Assembly: GCA_021851985.1 (NCBI GenBank)
Contig: JAJZOS010000007.1
Coordinates: 1 to 17,893 of the forward strand
DNA: 17,893 nt
Origin: Microcaldota archaeon
Lineage (GTDB): Archaea > Micrarchaeota > Micrarchaeia > Micrarchaeales > CABMGC01
Direction: 5' to 3'
Both the position numbers and the translations under genes were made by a program. Every line of letters starts with the position of its first letter. The first letter of the stretch is position 1. The notes beneath the pieces were generated by a model. That model had not been told where the DNA came from and ran no database searches. It saw only the letters and a program-made list of their open reading frames with translations. This document shows positions 6,899 through 14,910 of this stretch, piece after piece.

Positions 6899-6917
6899 AA
6901 TATAACTCAGTTATATT
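6899..6917. promoter_or_regulatory. Perfect 19-bp palindrome, probable operator of the SUF operon
   Basis: AATATAACTCAGTTATATT: the 9-base arms are exact reverse complements around a single C at 6908. It lies between the TATA box and the start codon of the helix-turn-helix gene, over the expected transcription start. Symmetry, size and place fit a homodimeric repressor binding here; the neighbouring regulator is the obvious candidate. I did not see a second copy elsewhere in the window. Confidence 0.65.
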
Positions 6918-6927
6918 TGTGGTTACA

Positions 6928-7263
6928 ATGGTTAACGGATATGTAAGAGCATCCAAAGAGATCGTACCATCTGTAAGGATTGCGATGGCTTTGGAACTGA
7001 GCAGAAATTATAATCTAAGCGAAGAGAGGATCGCAGGGATTCTCGGCGTTACGCAGGCAGCAGTAAGCAAATACCTTAATGGCTCTTATTCAGATAAAAT
7101 CAGGGATTTAATCAAAAATTTCGATGAATCCGAGATTAAAAAATTCTCGGCTAAGATTGCTGCAGGAGAAAAAGACGAAGTTAACAAGTACATATGCTCT
7201 TTATGCGCTTCTCTGAACCAGTTTGGCTGCGCATTTTCATCACTTAATAAGATCAGGGTGTAA
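6928..7263 (+). CDS. HTH transcriptional regulator with C-terminal Cys triad, probable Fe-S-sensing SUF operon regulator
   Basis: A 111-residue protein; ATG 6928 is chosen over GTG 6919, whose use would put the start next to the palindrome. Residues of about 12-52 form a Cro/C1-like helix-turn-helix: IVPSVRIAMALELS leads in, and RIAGILGVTQAAVSKYLNG (34-52) is the two-helix DNA-binding core, the pattern of archaeal COG2522-type regulators. A linker helix follows, then a C-terminal C-x2-C-x7-C cluster (Cys90, Cys93, Cys101) able to hold an Fe-S cluster or other metal. The gene ends 4 nt before sufB and heads the SUF operon, with a palindrome at its own promoter. I infer an autoregulator that represses when loaded with cluster, functionally like bacterial SufR/IscR but not necessarily related. 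Metal type and direction of control are unproven. Confidence 0.8.
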   Translation: MVNGYVRASKEIVPSVRIAMALELSRNYNLSEERIAGILGVTQAAVSKYLNGSYSDKIRDLIKNFDESEIKKFSAKIAAGEKDEVNKYICSLCASLNQFGCAFSSLNKIRV

Positions 7264-7267
7264 TCAG

Positions 7268-8680
7268 ATGGTAAATGAAGGATTAGAAGAGGTAGTTGAG
7301 AGAAACGAATATATTGAAAAGTACGGCTTTTATCAGGACGTTGAGTATGAAGATTTTCCAAAGGGGCTTTCTGAGAATGTAGTGCGTATGATTTCAAGAA
7401 TAAAAAATGAACCGGAATGGATGCTTGAAAAGAGAATTGCGGCATTCAATATATTCGAGAGTAAGCCTACTCCTTCATGGGGTGCGGATCTAAGCAAAAT
7501 AAATTATGACGATTTCTATTATTATATGAATCCTAATGCCAAGGAGGCTAACAAATGGGAAAACGTGCCTGACGATATAAAGCAGACATTCAATAAATTG
7601 GGGGTCCCAGAAGCCGAAAGGAAATTCTTTGCCGGAGCAGAGGCGCAGTTTGATAGCTCTGTAGTTTATTCGCATATAAATTTGGAGTTGGAGAAGCTCG
7701 GTGTAATATTTACTGATACGGATACTGCAGTTAAAAAATATCCCGATCTTATGAAAAAATATTGGGGCAAAGAAGTGCCTGCAAATGACAATAAGTTTGC
7801 AGCATTGAATACCGCTACTTGGTCAGGAGGCAGTTTCATATATGTGCCAAAAGGAGTCAAAGTACCCATGCCACTCAATGCATATTTTAGGATAAATGCA
7901 AAGAATTCTGGCCAGTTTGAAAGGACGCTTATAATAGCAGATGAAGGTGCAGATGTTACCTATCTGGAAGGATGTACTGCTCCGGTATATGCTGCTAATT
8001 CATTGCATGCAGCTGTAGTTGAACTTGTAGCCATGGAAAATGCACATATAAGGTACGTTACCATACAAAATTGGTCCAAGAATGTCTATAATCTTGTAAC
8101 CCAGCGTGCACATGCAGCCAAAAATGCCAGAGTGGAATGGATAGATGCCAACATAGGGAGCGGGATAAACATGAAATATCCTTCCATAATGCTGCAGGGT
8201 GAAGGCTCGCGTGGCGAAGTAATTTCCATAGCAATTGCCGGTGATGGGCAGATACAGGATTCTGGAGGCAAGATATACCATCTTGCGCCCCATACAACTT
8301 CGAAGATCATATCGAAAAGCGTGTCAAAGGGCACAGGCGTTACAACATTCAGGGGTCTGCTTCATGTTGCAAAGAATGCCGAGGGCGCTAAATCGCATGT
8401 ATCATGCGATGCTCTCCTGCTTGATGAAAATGCCAAAACAAATACTTACCCTTATAATCAGATAAACAGGAGCGACGCAGTGATAAGCCACGAGGCTAAG
8501 GTGGGAAAAATAAGCGATGATGAGATATTTTACCTTATGTCCAGGGGAATTTCAGAAGATGATGCTACTGCAATGATAGTGCTCGGTTTTATAGATGACC
8601 TAACAAAAGTGCTTCCGGTTGAATATTCATTGGAGTTGAAGAGACTAATAAAATTGGATACTAGCAAAGGAGTCGGTTGA
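7268..8680 (+). CDS. sufB: Fe-S cluster assembly scaffold SufB
   Basis: A 470-residue SufB, core scaffold of the SufBCD complex in the cytoplasm. ATG 7268 is preceded by AGGGTG and sits 4 nt after the regulator stop. The family core is intact: TATWSGGSFIYVPKGV, the sulphur-receiving Cys236 in YLEGCTAP, Cys380 in SHVSCDALL, and His408-Glu409 in SHEAKVG. These line up with E. coli Cys254, Cys405, His433 and Glu434; the spacing Cys380-Glu409 (29) equals the E. coli spacing. C-terminal DEIFYLMSRGISEDDA is the conserved segment that meets SufC. It is somewhat shorter than E. coli SufB (495 residues), the difference lying in the N-terminal region. No intein. First of four structural genes of the operon. 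Confidence 0.97.
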   Translation: MVNEGLEEVVERNEYIEKYGFYQDVEYEDFPKGLSENVVRMISRIKNEPEWMLEKRIAAFNIFESKPTPSWGADLSKINYDDFYYYMNPNAKEANKWENVPDDIKQTFNKLGVPEAERKFFAGAEAQFDSSVVYSHINLELEKLGVIFTDTDTAVKKYPDLMKKYWGKEVPANDNKFAALNTATWSGGSFIYVPKGVKVPMPLNAYFRINAKNSGQFERTLIIADEGADVTYLEGCTAPVYAANSLHAAVVELVAMENAHIRYVTIQNWSKNVYNLVTQRAHAAKNARVEWIDANIGSGINMKYPSIMLQGEGSRGEVISIAIAGDGQIQDSGGKIYHLAPHTTSKIISKSVSKGTGVTTFRGLLHVAKNAEGAKSHVSCDALLLDENAKTNTYPYNQINRSDAVISHEAKVGKISDDEIFYLMSRGISEDDATAMIVLGFIDDLTKVLPVEYSLELKRLIKLDTSKGVG

Positions 8681-8698
8681 TTTTTTAGGTGACTTGAA

Positions 8699-9940
8699 GT
8701 GTATACTTATAAGGAATTTGTAGATGAAGCCAATGCATATTATAGATCCCTGCCAATCGAAACTAACGAAATTTACAAGAAATATTATGTGAATATCAAG
8801 CTTGACGGATTTGGTGCAGAAGATGAAGTCGATATAAACAAGAATGAGTCTGAAACTGAATTATTGGCATTGGATATTGCAGAGAAAACAAAAATAAAAT
8901 TCAATGCAATAATATCAGACCATTCAGTAAAAAGTTTTGATAAGGATTTAAAAATATCGGATTCAGAGAGCGTTGGGATAGCATCGCTTACCGATAAAAT
9001 GTTTAAAAGCTCTGAAGACAAGCTTGCCGCATTTTCAAATGCAAATTCAAACCGCTTCATCTTTATAGAGTTAGGCGATTCGGAGCACAAGAAAGTAAAT
9101 CTTTTATTTGTAAACAGGTGCAGTCTGAATGTGCAGGTTATGGTCAAAACCGGAAAGAAATCTGATTTAACCGTACTGGAATTCTTTGCATCTGCTTCAG
9201 ATGCGGATTCTCTTGTAACAGCGCTTCATGAAACAAATATCGGGGAGGATTCCAATGTGGAAATCAACATGGTACATAATGAAAACGACAGAGTGAATAT
9301 AGTTAACTTATACAAGGCGCGCCTGCATGACAGATCAAAGCTCAAAGCAAATTTCGTGTACAGTGGAGGCTGTGCCACAAAAACACGCACGCATGTAGAC
9401 TCTGATGGAATAGACAGCAATGCTGAAATAACAGAATTTGCATTTGGAGCTGAAAACCAGCGATTTGATATAAGCACAGCCATAACAAACAAAAAGCGGA
9501 GGAGCGCTGCCATCCTTGATTCTGGCGCAGTTCTTGATGGCTCATCACAATGCATGCTTAAAGGATTCGCCAAAGTGGAAAATGGCACTAAAGGGTGCCT
9601 TTCAAGAATAACTGAAAGAGGCATCCTCTTAAGTAAGGATGCACATATAGATGCGCTTCCAGACATGTCCATAGATTATAGCGACGAAGTAAAAGCTACG
9701 CATTCAGCGGCAACTTCACCGATAGATGAAGATGCGCTTTTCTACCTGCAGTCGCGCGGTCTTGAGGAAAAAGTAGCAAAGAGAATGTTCATAATTGCAT
9801 TTGTATCAAAATATGTATCAAAGATGAATGACGGAATTTCAAGCGAAATTGCTATGTCAATTATTTTGGACAGGCTTGAAGGCGGAATACCCGGCAATAT
9901 TCCCGGAATTACTGCAAATAAAATATGGAAAAGTAGGTGA
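8699..9940 (+). CDS. sufD: Fe-S cluster assembly protein SufD
   Basis: A 413-residue SufD, paralogue of SufB that partners it in the SufBC2D complex. Start is GTG 8699, backed by AGGTGA (8687-8692) 6 nt upstream. The N-terminal 100 residues diverge, as usual. The beta-helix core is recognisable from about residue 170, with AEITEFAFGAENQRFD, then ATHSAATSPIDEDALFYLQSRGL near the C-terminus. His335 in this motif corresponds to the His (E. coli His360) thought to take part in cluster building at the SufB-SufD interface; the C-terminal helices (VAKRMFIIAFVSKY) are where SufC docks. It lies 18 nt after sufB and 4 nt before sufC. The SufB-type EGCTAP cysteine motif is absent, as expected for SufD. 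Confidence 0.93.
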   Translation: MYTYKEFVDEANAYYRSLPIETNEIYKKYYVNIKLDGFGAEDEVDINKNESETELLALDIAEKTKIKFNAIISDHSVKSFDKDLKISDSESVGIASLTDKMFKSSEDKLAAFSNANSNRFIFIELGDSEHKKVNLLFVNRCSLNVQVMVKTGKKSDLTVLEFFASASDADSLVTALHETNIGEDSNVEINMVHNENDRVNIVNLYKARLHDRSKLKANFVYSGGCATKTRTHVDSDGIDSNAEITEFAFGAENQRFDISTAITNKKRRSAAILDSGAVLDGSSQCMLKGFAKVENGTKGCLSRITERGILLSKDAHIDALPDMSIDYSDEVKATHSAATSPIDEDALFYLQSRGLEEKVAKRMFIIAFVSKYVSKMNDGISSEIAMSIILDRLEGGIPGNIPGITANKIWKSR

Positions 9941-9944
9941 AAAC

Positions 9945-10679
9945 ATGATATTGGAGATAAAGAATCTATATGCGGACGCAGAACGCAGAAGCGTTTTAAA
10001 AGGAGTGAATCTGAAAATTGGCGGCGGCGAATTGCATGTGCTTATGGGCCCAAACGGTTCAGGAAAGACCACGCTTGCCAAATCAATTATGGGCCATCCT
10101 GGCACCAAGATTACTGATGGCGAGATAATTGCAGACGGCAAAAGAATTAATGAGATGCCGGTAAATGAGCGTGCGAAGCTTGGAATATTCATGCAATTCC
10201 AAAATCCAATTGAGATAGAAGGGCTTGGAATAATCAATTTCCTTAATTCTGCGAGAGGGGCGATCAGTGCGCCCAAGCTAGGCTACCGTGAATTCATGAG
10301 TGAGATAAAAAACAATTCGGAAAGCCTGAAGCTAAGGGAAGATCTCATAGGAAGATCCTTGAACTACGGATTTTCTGGAGGCGAAAAGAAGAAGATGGAG
10401 ATACTCCAAATGTCAATATTAAATCCTAAGATTGCAATACTCGACGAACCCGATTCTGGGCTTGATGTTGATGCAGTAAGGGTGGTTGCAGATAACATAA
10501 ATAGATTCAGGGAAAAAAGCAATGCCGGCATTCTTCTAATAACCCACTATAGCAGAATACTTAATTATATGAATCCACAGTACATACACGTTATGACCGA
10601 CGGAAGAATAGTCAAAGAAGGCGGAAAGGAGTTGATTGAGGAGATAGAGAGGGAAGGATATAAACCGGAGGTACAGTAG
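9945..10679 (+). CDS. sufC: Fe-S cluster assembly ATPase SufC
   Basis: A 244-residue ABC-type ATPase that drives conformational change in SufBD during cluster assembly; soluble, not a transporter. Walker A GPNGSGKTT is at 35-43, Q-loop MQFQNP follows the SufC-typical ERAKLGIFMQFQNP, the ABC signature is SGGEKKKME (144-152), Walker B runs to Asp167-Glu168 in LDEPDSGLDVDA, and the H-loop His201 is in THYSR. The SGGEKKK and DSGLD wording is diagnostic of SufC rather than exporters. ATG 9945 has AGGTGA (9934-9939) overlapping the sufD stop; an earlier in-frame start would overlap sufD by over 100 nt and lacks homology. Length matches E. coli (248). Confidence 0.96.
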   Translation: MILEIKNLYADAERRSVLKGVNLKIGGGELHVLMGPNGSGKTTLAKSIMGHPGTKITDGEIIADGKRINEMPVNERAKLGIFMQFQNPIEIEGLGIINFLNSARGAISAPKLGYREFMSEIKNNSESLKLREDLIGRSLNYGFSGGEKKKMEILQMSILNPKIAILDEPDSGLDVDAVRVVADNINRFREKSNAGILLITHYSRILNYMNPQYIHVMTDGRIVKEGGKELIEEIEREGYKPEVQ

Positions 10680-10681
10680 CA

Positions 10682-11926
10682 ATGATCAATACTGATGAAA
10701 TAAGGAAGGATTTTCCTATCCTTAACTTGAAGAAAAACGGAAAACGGCTTGTATATCTGGATAGCGCAGCTACTTCCCAGAAGCCAATGCAAGTAATAAA
10801 TGCCGTTTCTGATTATTATCAAACGTATAATGCCAACATACACCGCGGCATGTATGACATATCTGTAAAGGCTACAGAGGAATATACCAATTCCAAGGAG
10901 CTTGCTGCTGATTGGATAAATGCTGGCTCATACCGGGAAATAGTATATGTCCGGAATGCTACCGAAGCCATAAACATCGTTGCTTTGTCATGGGGCAATG
11001 AAAATATCAAGGAAGGGGACACAATACTCATAACTACAATGGAACATCACAGCAACATAGTTCCGTGGCAGATGCTTGCTGAGAGGAAAAAAGCACATCT
11101 TGAATATGTAAAGCTTAACGAGTCTAAATTTATAGATATGGATGACTACAGGGAAAAGCTTAAAAAAAATCCTAAAATAGTTGCATTTACCCATGTTTCC
11201 AACGTGCTTGGCACTGTCAACCCTGCAAAGGAAATGGTTGAGCTTGCACATTCCAATGGTGCGGTAGTTCTCGTCGATGGCGCACAGGCCGCACCACATA
11301 TCGGGGTTGATGTAAAGAATATAGATTGCGATTTCTATGCCTTTTCAAGCCATAAGATGCTTGGGCCTGCAGGAATAGGTGTACTTTATGCAAAAGAAGA
11401 TATTCTGGAAAACATGCCTCCGGTACTCGGTGGAGGCGACATGATAAGGAGCGTGAATTTTGATAAATCTGAATGGAATGAGCTTCCGTGGAAATTCGAA
11501 GCTGGAACATCTAATATAGAGGGTGGTATAGGATTCGGAGCTGCAATAAAATATCTCAAAGGTGTAGGGATAAAAAACATCGAAACGCATGAAAACACAA
11601 TTACCATGTATGCACTTAAAAGGCTTGCAGATGTAAAGGGCGTGAGCATTTTTGGTCCAGGAATGGAAGAAATAAATAAAAGGATAGGGGTAATATCCTT
11701 CAAGATTGACGGGGCGCATCCGCATGACATCGCTACCATATTCAACAGCGAAGGCATTGCAATAAGAGCGGGCCACCACTGTGCAATGCCTCTCGTAAGA
11801 GAGCTTCTTTCAGAGAATGCAGTTGCAAGAATCAGCTTTTACATATACAACACGCAGGAAGAGGTAGACACAGTTATAGATGCAATAGCTAAAGTTAAAG
11901 AAGTCCTAAGGCTCAACAAACAATGA
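10682..11926 (+). CDS. sufS: Cysteine desulfurase SufS (group II)
   Basis: A 414-residue PLP enzyme turning L-cysteine into alanine and an enzyme-bound persulphide, the sulphur source for the SufBCD scaffold. Type II features: N-terminal VYLDSAATSQKP, NIHRGMYDIS, TTMEHHSNIVPW, VLVDGAQAAPH, the PLP-binding Lys225 in SSHKMLGPAG, GTSNIEG, and the catalytic Cys367 in IRAGHHCAMPL, the short-loop form seen in SufS rather than NifS/IscS. GGAGGT (10667-10672) lies 9 nt before ATG 10682, and the gene begins 2 nt after sufC. Last structural gene of the operon; no SufE, SufU or A-type carrier follows, so any sulphur acceptor must be encoded elsewhere or the transfer is direct. Confidence 0.97.
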   Translation: MINTDEIRKDFPILNLKKNGKRLVYLDSAATSQKPMQVINAVSDYYQTYNANIHRGMYDISVKATEEYTNSKELAADWINAGSYREIVYVRNATEAINIVALSWGNENIKEGDTILITTMEHHSNIVPWQMLAERKKAHLEYVKLNESKFIDMDDYREKLKKNPKIVAFTHVSNVLGTVNPAKEMVELAHSNGAVVLVDGAQAAPHIGVDVKNIDCDFYAFSSHKMLGPAGIGVLYAKEDILENMPPVLGGGDMIRSVNFDKSEWNELPWKFEAGTSNIEGGIGFGAAIKYLKGVGIKNIETHENTITMYALKRLADVKGVSIFGPGMEEINKRIGVISFKIDGAHPHDIATIFNSEGIAIRAGHHCAMPLVRELLSENAVARISFYIYNTQEEVDTVIDAIAKVKEVLRLNKQ

Positions 11927-11945
11927 ATATTTATTGTAATGCCTT

Positions 11946-11965
11946 CCTCGGATTAAAACCCGAGG
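11946..11965. other. Hairpin just after sufS
   Basis: CCTCGG (11946-11951) and CCGAGG (11960-11965) pair around an 8-nt AT-rich loop, 19 nt after the sufS stop. It may be an mRNA 3'-end structure of the SUF operon, or, read on the minus strand, a subterminal palindrome at the right end of a decayed insertion sequence. Confidence 0.4.
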
Positions 11966-12264
11966 CCTCCCTCCTGATTGATTGTTTTGATACTGAGGTA
12001 TGCTTTTGGTTCAGCTACATTGTTTGCAGTGCCTTCTGCACAGTATTGGCAACAGTCTCTGCGAGTGTTACTTATCTTCTGTCTGTTGATAGTTCTTTTA
12101 TCCTGTTATTCGCTGCGTTTTTGCTTATGTCCAGCCTTAGGTCTCATTTTTCGCAGCAGGCGCGCGGATATGAAAATCAGATCCAAAACAGTAAGACTGT
12201 TGATTGCGGGCTGATTGATCTCAGTGCCTAAGCGCAGTTGTTCCCAGATTTCTTGACCTGACAT
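11953..12264 (-). pseudogene. Possible decayed tnpB-like 3' remnant (IS200/IS605 type), or unexplained noncoding stretch
   Basis: The 374 nt between sufS and the ABC gene hold no convincing gene. On the minus strand one frame runs from ATG 12264 for 52 codons (MSGQEIWEQLRLGTEIN...), meets TAA at 12108-12106, then continues open for 50 codons to TAA at 11955-11953, ending ...AEGTANNVAEPKAY and then LSIKTINQEGGLGF. The ending (GTA... then NQEGG, closing inside a palindrome) recalls the C-termini of IS605-type TnpB proteins, whose reading frame runs into the right-end hairpin. A frameshift near 12040 would restore an A-x-N-T-V-Q-K-G-T-A reading like the TnpB N-A-A-x-N-I motif. Codons such as CTG, CGC and ATC differ from the neighbours, which favour ATA and AGG. 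No intact zinc ribbon or nuclease motif is seen; this call is tentative. Confidence 0.3.
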
Positions 12265-12270
12265 AGAGTT

Positions 12271-12280
12271 TTTAAATATT
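12271..12280 (+). promoter_or_regulatory. TATA box of the ABC transporter gene
   Basis: TTTAAATATT has its centre 26 bp before ATG 12301, the spacing expected between a TATA box and a transcription start, so the message is probably leaderless. This is the main reason to start the gene at 12301 and not at the TTG at 12280. Confidence 0.5.
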
Positions 12281-12300
12281 TGAAGGAAGTATCTGATTCT

Positions 12301-14904
12301 ATGCCAAATGCCAATGAAATAGGGTTTGACCTTGATGAAAATCTTAATTTCAAATACTCTACAATAAGAATAGAAGGAAATACATTGATTATAGGAGAGA
12401 AGGGAAATAAGCCGAAATTTGTGTTAATATCCGAAATAAAGCACTCGGAGGTTGAACAGGGCATTGGGATATGCCGTCTTTTGCTTTATATGAGGAACGG
12501 GAAGGCAGTTGAAGCGGCATATTTTACTAAGGGCAAGCTGGCTGATGCAATTGCATTTTCAGAAGTCTTGAATAAGAGGATCAATGGGGATTCGGCAAAC
12601 ATAAGCTTTGCAAAGGAGACAAAGAGAGAGGAAGAAAAGCTAGGTACTCTGCTTTGGTTGTACGGATTTCTTAATGAATATAGAGCAACGCTTGCATTCG
12701 GCGTATTGCTGTCAATAGCCCTTACGCTGCTGAATCTTCTCCCCCCATATGTGCTTGCAGTACTAATAGACAATGTTATTTTGTCCCATTCGCATTCCAT
12801 AGCGCTTTTTTATGAGCTAATAGGGGTATTGGTAGCGTCATATGTCTGCGTTGCTCTCGTTACGGTAGGCCAAAATTACATATTGAATAAAGCAGGATAC
12901 CTTGTAATAAACGATCTCATAACCACAGTGTACAGGCATGTCACCTCGCTCTCGTCGTCATTCATAGACCGGATGCCAAGCGGAAGGATAATATCGAGAT
13001 TGACAAGTGATGTGGGCAATGCGCAGTGGCTGATGATATGGGGCGTGCCGACCCTTGCAACAAACTTCCTTACATTAATCGGAATAGGTTCGATACTTTT
13101 CATAATCAACGCACAGCTTGCTGTCTATGTGCTTATACCAGTACCATTCATACTTGCCGCGCTGGTAAGCTACAGGAAGAGAAGCCACAGATTTTATCAT
13201 AAAAACTGGAGAAGGAGCGCAGATACGACTGCTTTGATAGCTGATACTCTGAATAATCATTTCATAATAAAGTCTTTCTCAAAGGAAGAGTTTGAAAACA
13301 AGCGTCTAGGCGAATATCTCAAGAAGCATTATAATTCGCAGATAGAAGTAGTTAAAATGAATTTGAATTACTGGCCGGTTCTCGGATTTATAACTGCAGC
13401 GTCAAGCGTGATAATATGGTGGATCGGAGGCAATGAGGTTATAGCGGGCGTGCTGCCTCTTGGAGTGATAACCGCGTTTGTTGCTTACATAATCCAATTT
13501 TACGCCCCAATAAACAACCTGAGCAACGTGATTCCCTTCATACAGAGGGGGATAACATCTGGAGATAGGCTTAGGGAAGTCCTTAATACGGAGCTTGACG
13601 TCAAAAATTCCGAGAATGCCATAAAGCCTAGTCTTATCGGGGACATAAAATTCCAAAACGTGAATTTCGGGTATGAAAAGTTCAATCCAGTAATAAAAAA
13701 CATGAATATACAGATTCAACGCGGTGAAAAAATAGCTCTTGTAGGTAGAAGCGGGTGCGGAAAATCTACCATGTCAAAACTGCTTATGCGGTTTTATGAT
13801 GTGGAGAGTGGCTCCATAAAGATAAACAGCGCAGATGTCAAGGAGGTGGATGTAAATTATCTTAGGGACAGGATAGCGTATGTGCCCCAGGATGTCACAA
13901 TGTTTGATGATAGCGTGGCATACAATATAGCATACGGAACTAACAGGCAGGTAAGATTGATAGATGTGATAGCTGCATGCAAGGCAGCAAAGATACACGA
14001 TGAGATACGTGCCATGCCTTTTATATATGATACAAATCTTGGAGAGAGAGGAAGCGCTCTTTCAGGAGGCCAGAAGCAAAGAATGTCCATAGCACGCGCC
14101 ATCATAAAGATGCCAGATATAGTAATAATGGATGAGGCCACTTCAAATCTAGATTTCATAAGCGAACAGGAAGTATATGGCGGCGTTCTCAATCTGTCTA
14201 AAGGCAAGACTACAATATTCGTGACGCACAATCTTCACGAGGTGCTTGGATCCGACAGGGCGATAGTTATGGAAAACGGGATAATCATAGAAAGCGGAAA
14301 GCCCATGGACCTTATAAAAAAGAAGGGTGCGCTTTACAGGATTTTCAGGGATCAGATAAAAAGCCAGAATTATTTAAATTGGAATGCCCGCGGCTCCAAC
14401 AAATTCCAGTCTCTTGAAGGTTACCTAAAAGGCAAGATCATAAAAAATTACAAAGATGTGGCGATTCATTCAGGATCTACGAAAAGCAGGGTGAATTTGA
14501 AGATAAGTAATAGGATCATGAAAGATCTTTGCCCAATCCCCTATTTTCCTGTATCTGACCCTCATTTTATAGCTCTCTGCTACAACAAAGGCGATGAAGT
14601 CCTATTCATAGAGGATTATAGAAAGCTGGATTCTAGTTCTGCAAAAATCATTGAATATGCGATTAATTACTCATTCTTTTCTCCATCGGTAAAAAGCGTA
14701 AAGGGAATAAACATACGCGGTGATGAGATAGAATGGACCGTAGTTACCGATAAAGGAGTCCTGAGTGTCAACACTCCCTCCAGGAGGAATGTTCTCGTAT
14801 TGAAGGATAAGGTAGTGCTTTTTGGAAAGGACGGAAACATTTACAATATATGGTTAAACAGGATCGACGCCAGGTCACTAAAACTCGTCAATGAAACCGT
14901 CTGA
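12301..14904 (+). CDS. ABC exporter with N-terminal PH-like domain and C-terminal DUF1854-like domain
   Basis: An 867-residue four-part protein. Residues 1-100 form a beta-rich domain ending in a helix (LLLYMRNGKAVEAAYFTKGKL), possibly PH-like. About 114-410 is a type-1 exporter membrane domain with around six hydrophobic segments. The ATPase domain has Walker A GRSGCGKST (482-490), signature LSGGQKQR (587-594), Walker B ending Asp611-Glu612 in IVIMDEATSNLD and His643 in VTHNL, so it is competent for ATP hydrolysis as a homodimer. From about 735 the C-terminus (PYFPVSDPHFIALCYNKGDE, then WTVVTDKG) resembles DUF1854, known from bacterial ABC proteins linked to cyanophycin metabolism. Substrate is unknown; no cyanophycin gene is nearby. 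It has its own TATA box and is not clearly part of the SUF operon. Confidence 0.9.
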   Translation: MPNANEIGFDLDENLNFKYSTIRIEGNTLIIGEKGNKPKFVLISEIKHSEVEQGIGICRLLLYMRNGKAVEAAYFTKGKLADAIAFSEVLNKRINGDSANISFAKETKREEEKLGTLLWLYGFLNEYRATLAFGVLLSIALTLLNLLPPYVLAVLIDNVILSHSHSIALFYELIGVLVASYVCVALVTVGQNYILNKAGYLVINDLITTVYRHVTSLSSSFIDRMPSGRIISRLTSDVGNAQWLMIWGVPTLATNFLTLIGIGSILFIINAQLAVYVLIPVPFILAALVSYRKRSHRFYHKNWRRSADTTALIADTLNNHFIIKSFSKEEFENKRLGEYLKKHYNSQIEVVKMNLNYWPVLGFITAASSVIIWWIGGNEVIAGVLPLGVITAFVAYIIQFYAPINNLSNVIPFIQRGITSGDRLREVLNTELDVKNSENAIKPSLIGDIKFQNVNFGYEKFNPVIKNMNIQIQRGEKIALVGRSGCGKSTMSKLLMRFYDVESGSIKINSADVKEVDVNYLRDRIAYVPQDVTMFDDSVAYNIAYGTNRQVRLIDVIAACKAAKIHDEIRAMPFIYDTNLGERGSALSGGQKQRMSIARAIIKMPDIVIMDEATSNLDFISEQEVYGGVLNLSKGKTTIFVTHNLHEVLGSDRAIVMENGIIIESGKPMDLIKKKGALYRIFRDQIKSQNYLNWNARGSNKFQSLEGYLKGKIIKNYKDVAIHSGSTKSRVNLKISNRIMKDLCPIPYFPVSDPHFIALCYNKGDEVLFIEDYRKLDSSSAKIIEYAINYSFFSPSVKSVKGINIRGDEIEWTVVTDKGVLSVNTPSRRNVLVLKDKVVLFGKDGNIYNIWLNRIDARSLKLVNETV

Positions 14905-14910
14905 ATTATG

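Noticed and set aside
7223..7267. Upstream extension of sufB into the regulator gene
   Set aside because: Would overlap the Cys-rich end of the regulator; ATG 7268 has AGGGTG before it and gives the normal SufB length.
9226..9672. 148-codon minus-strand frame inside sufD
   Set aside because: Antisense shadow of a firmly identified gene, without its own signals.
9828..9944. Upstream extension of sufC into sufD
   Set aside because: In-frame but overlaps sufD by over 100 nt, lacks SufC homology, and the AGGTGA site points to ATG 9945.
11923..12231. 102-codon plus-strand frame overlapping the sufS stop by ATGA, hydrophobic and Cys-rich
   Set aside because: The ATGA overlap looks like translational coupling, but none of its Ile codons is ATA, the usual choice here, there is no ribosome-binding site of note, and a second overlapping plus frame (11978-12214) is just as hydrophobic. 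More likely noncoding.
11927..12300. RNase P RNA or SRP RNA in the gap after sufS
   Set aside because: I looked for the conserved RNase P core and the SRP helix-8 motif on both strands and saw neither; only a short hairpin is evident.
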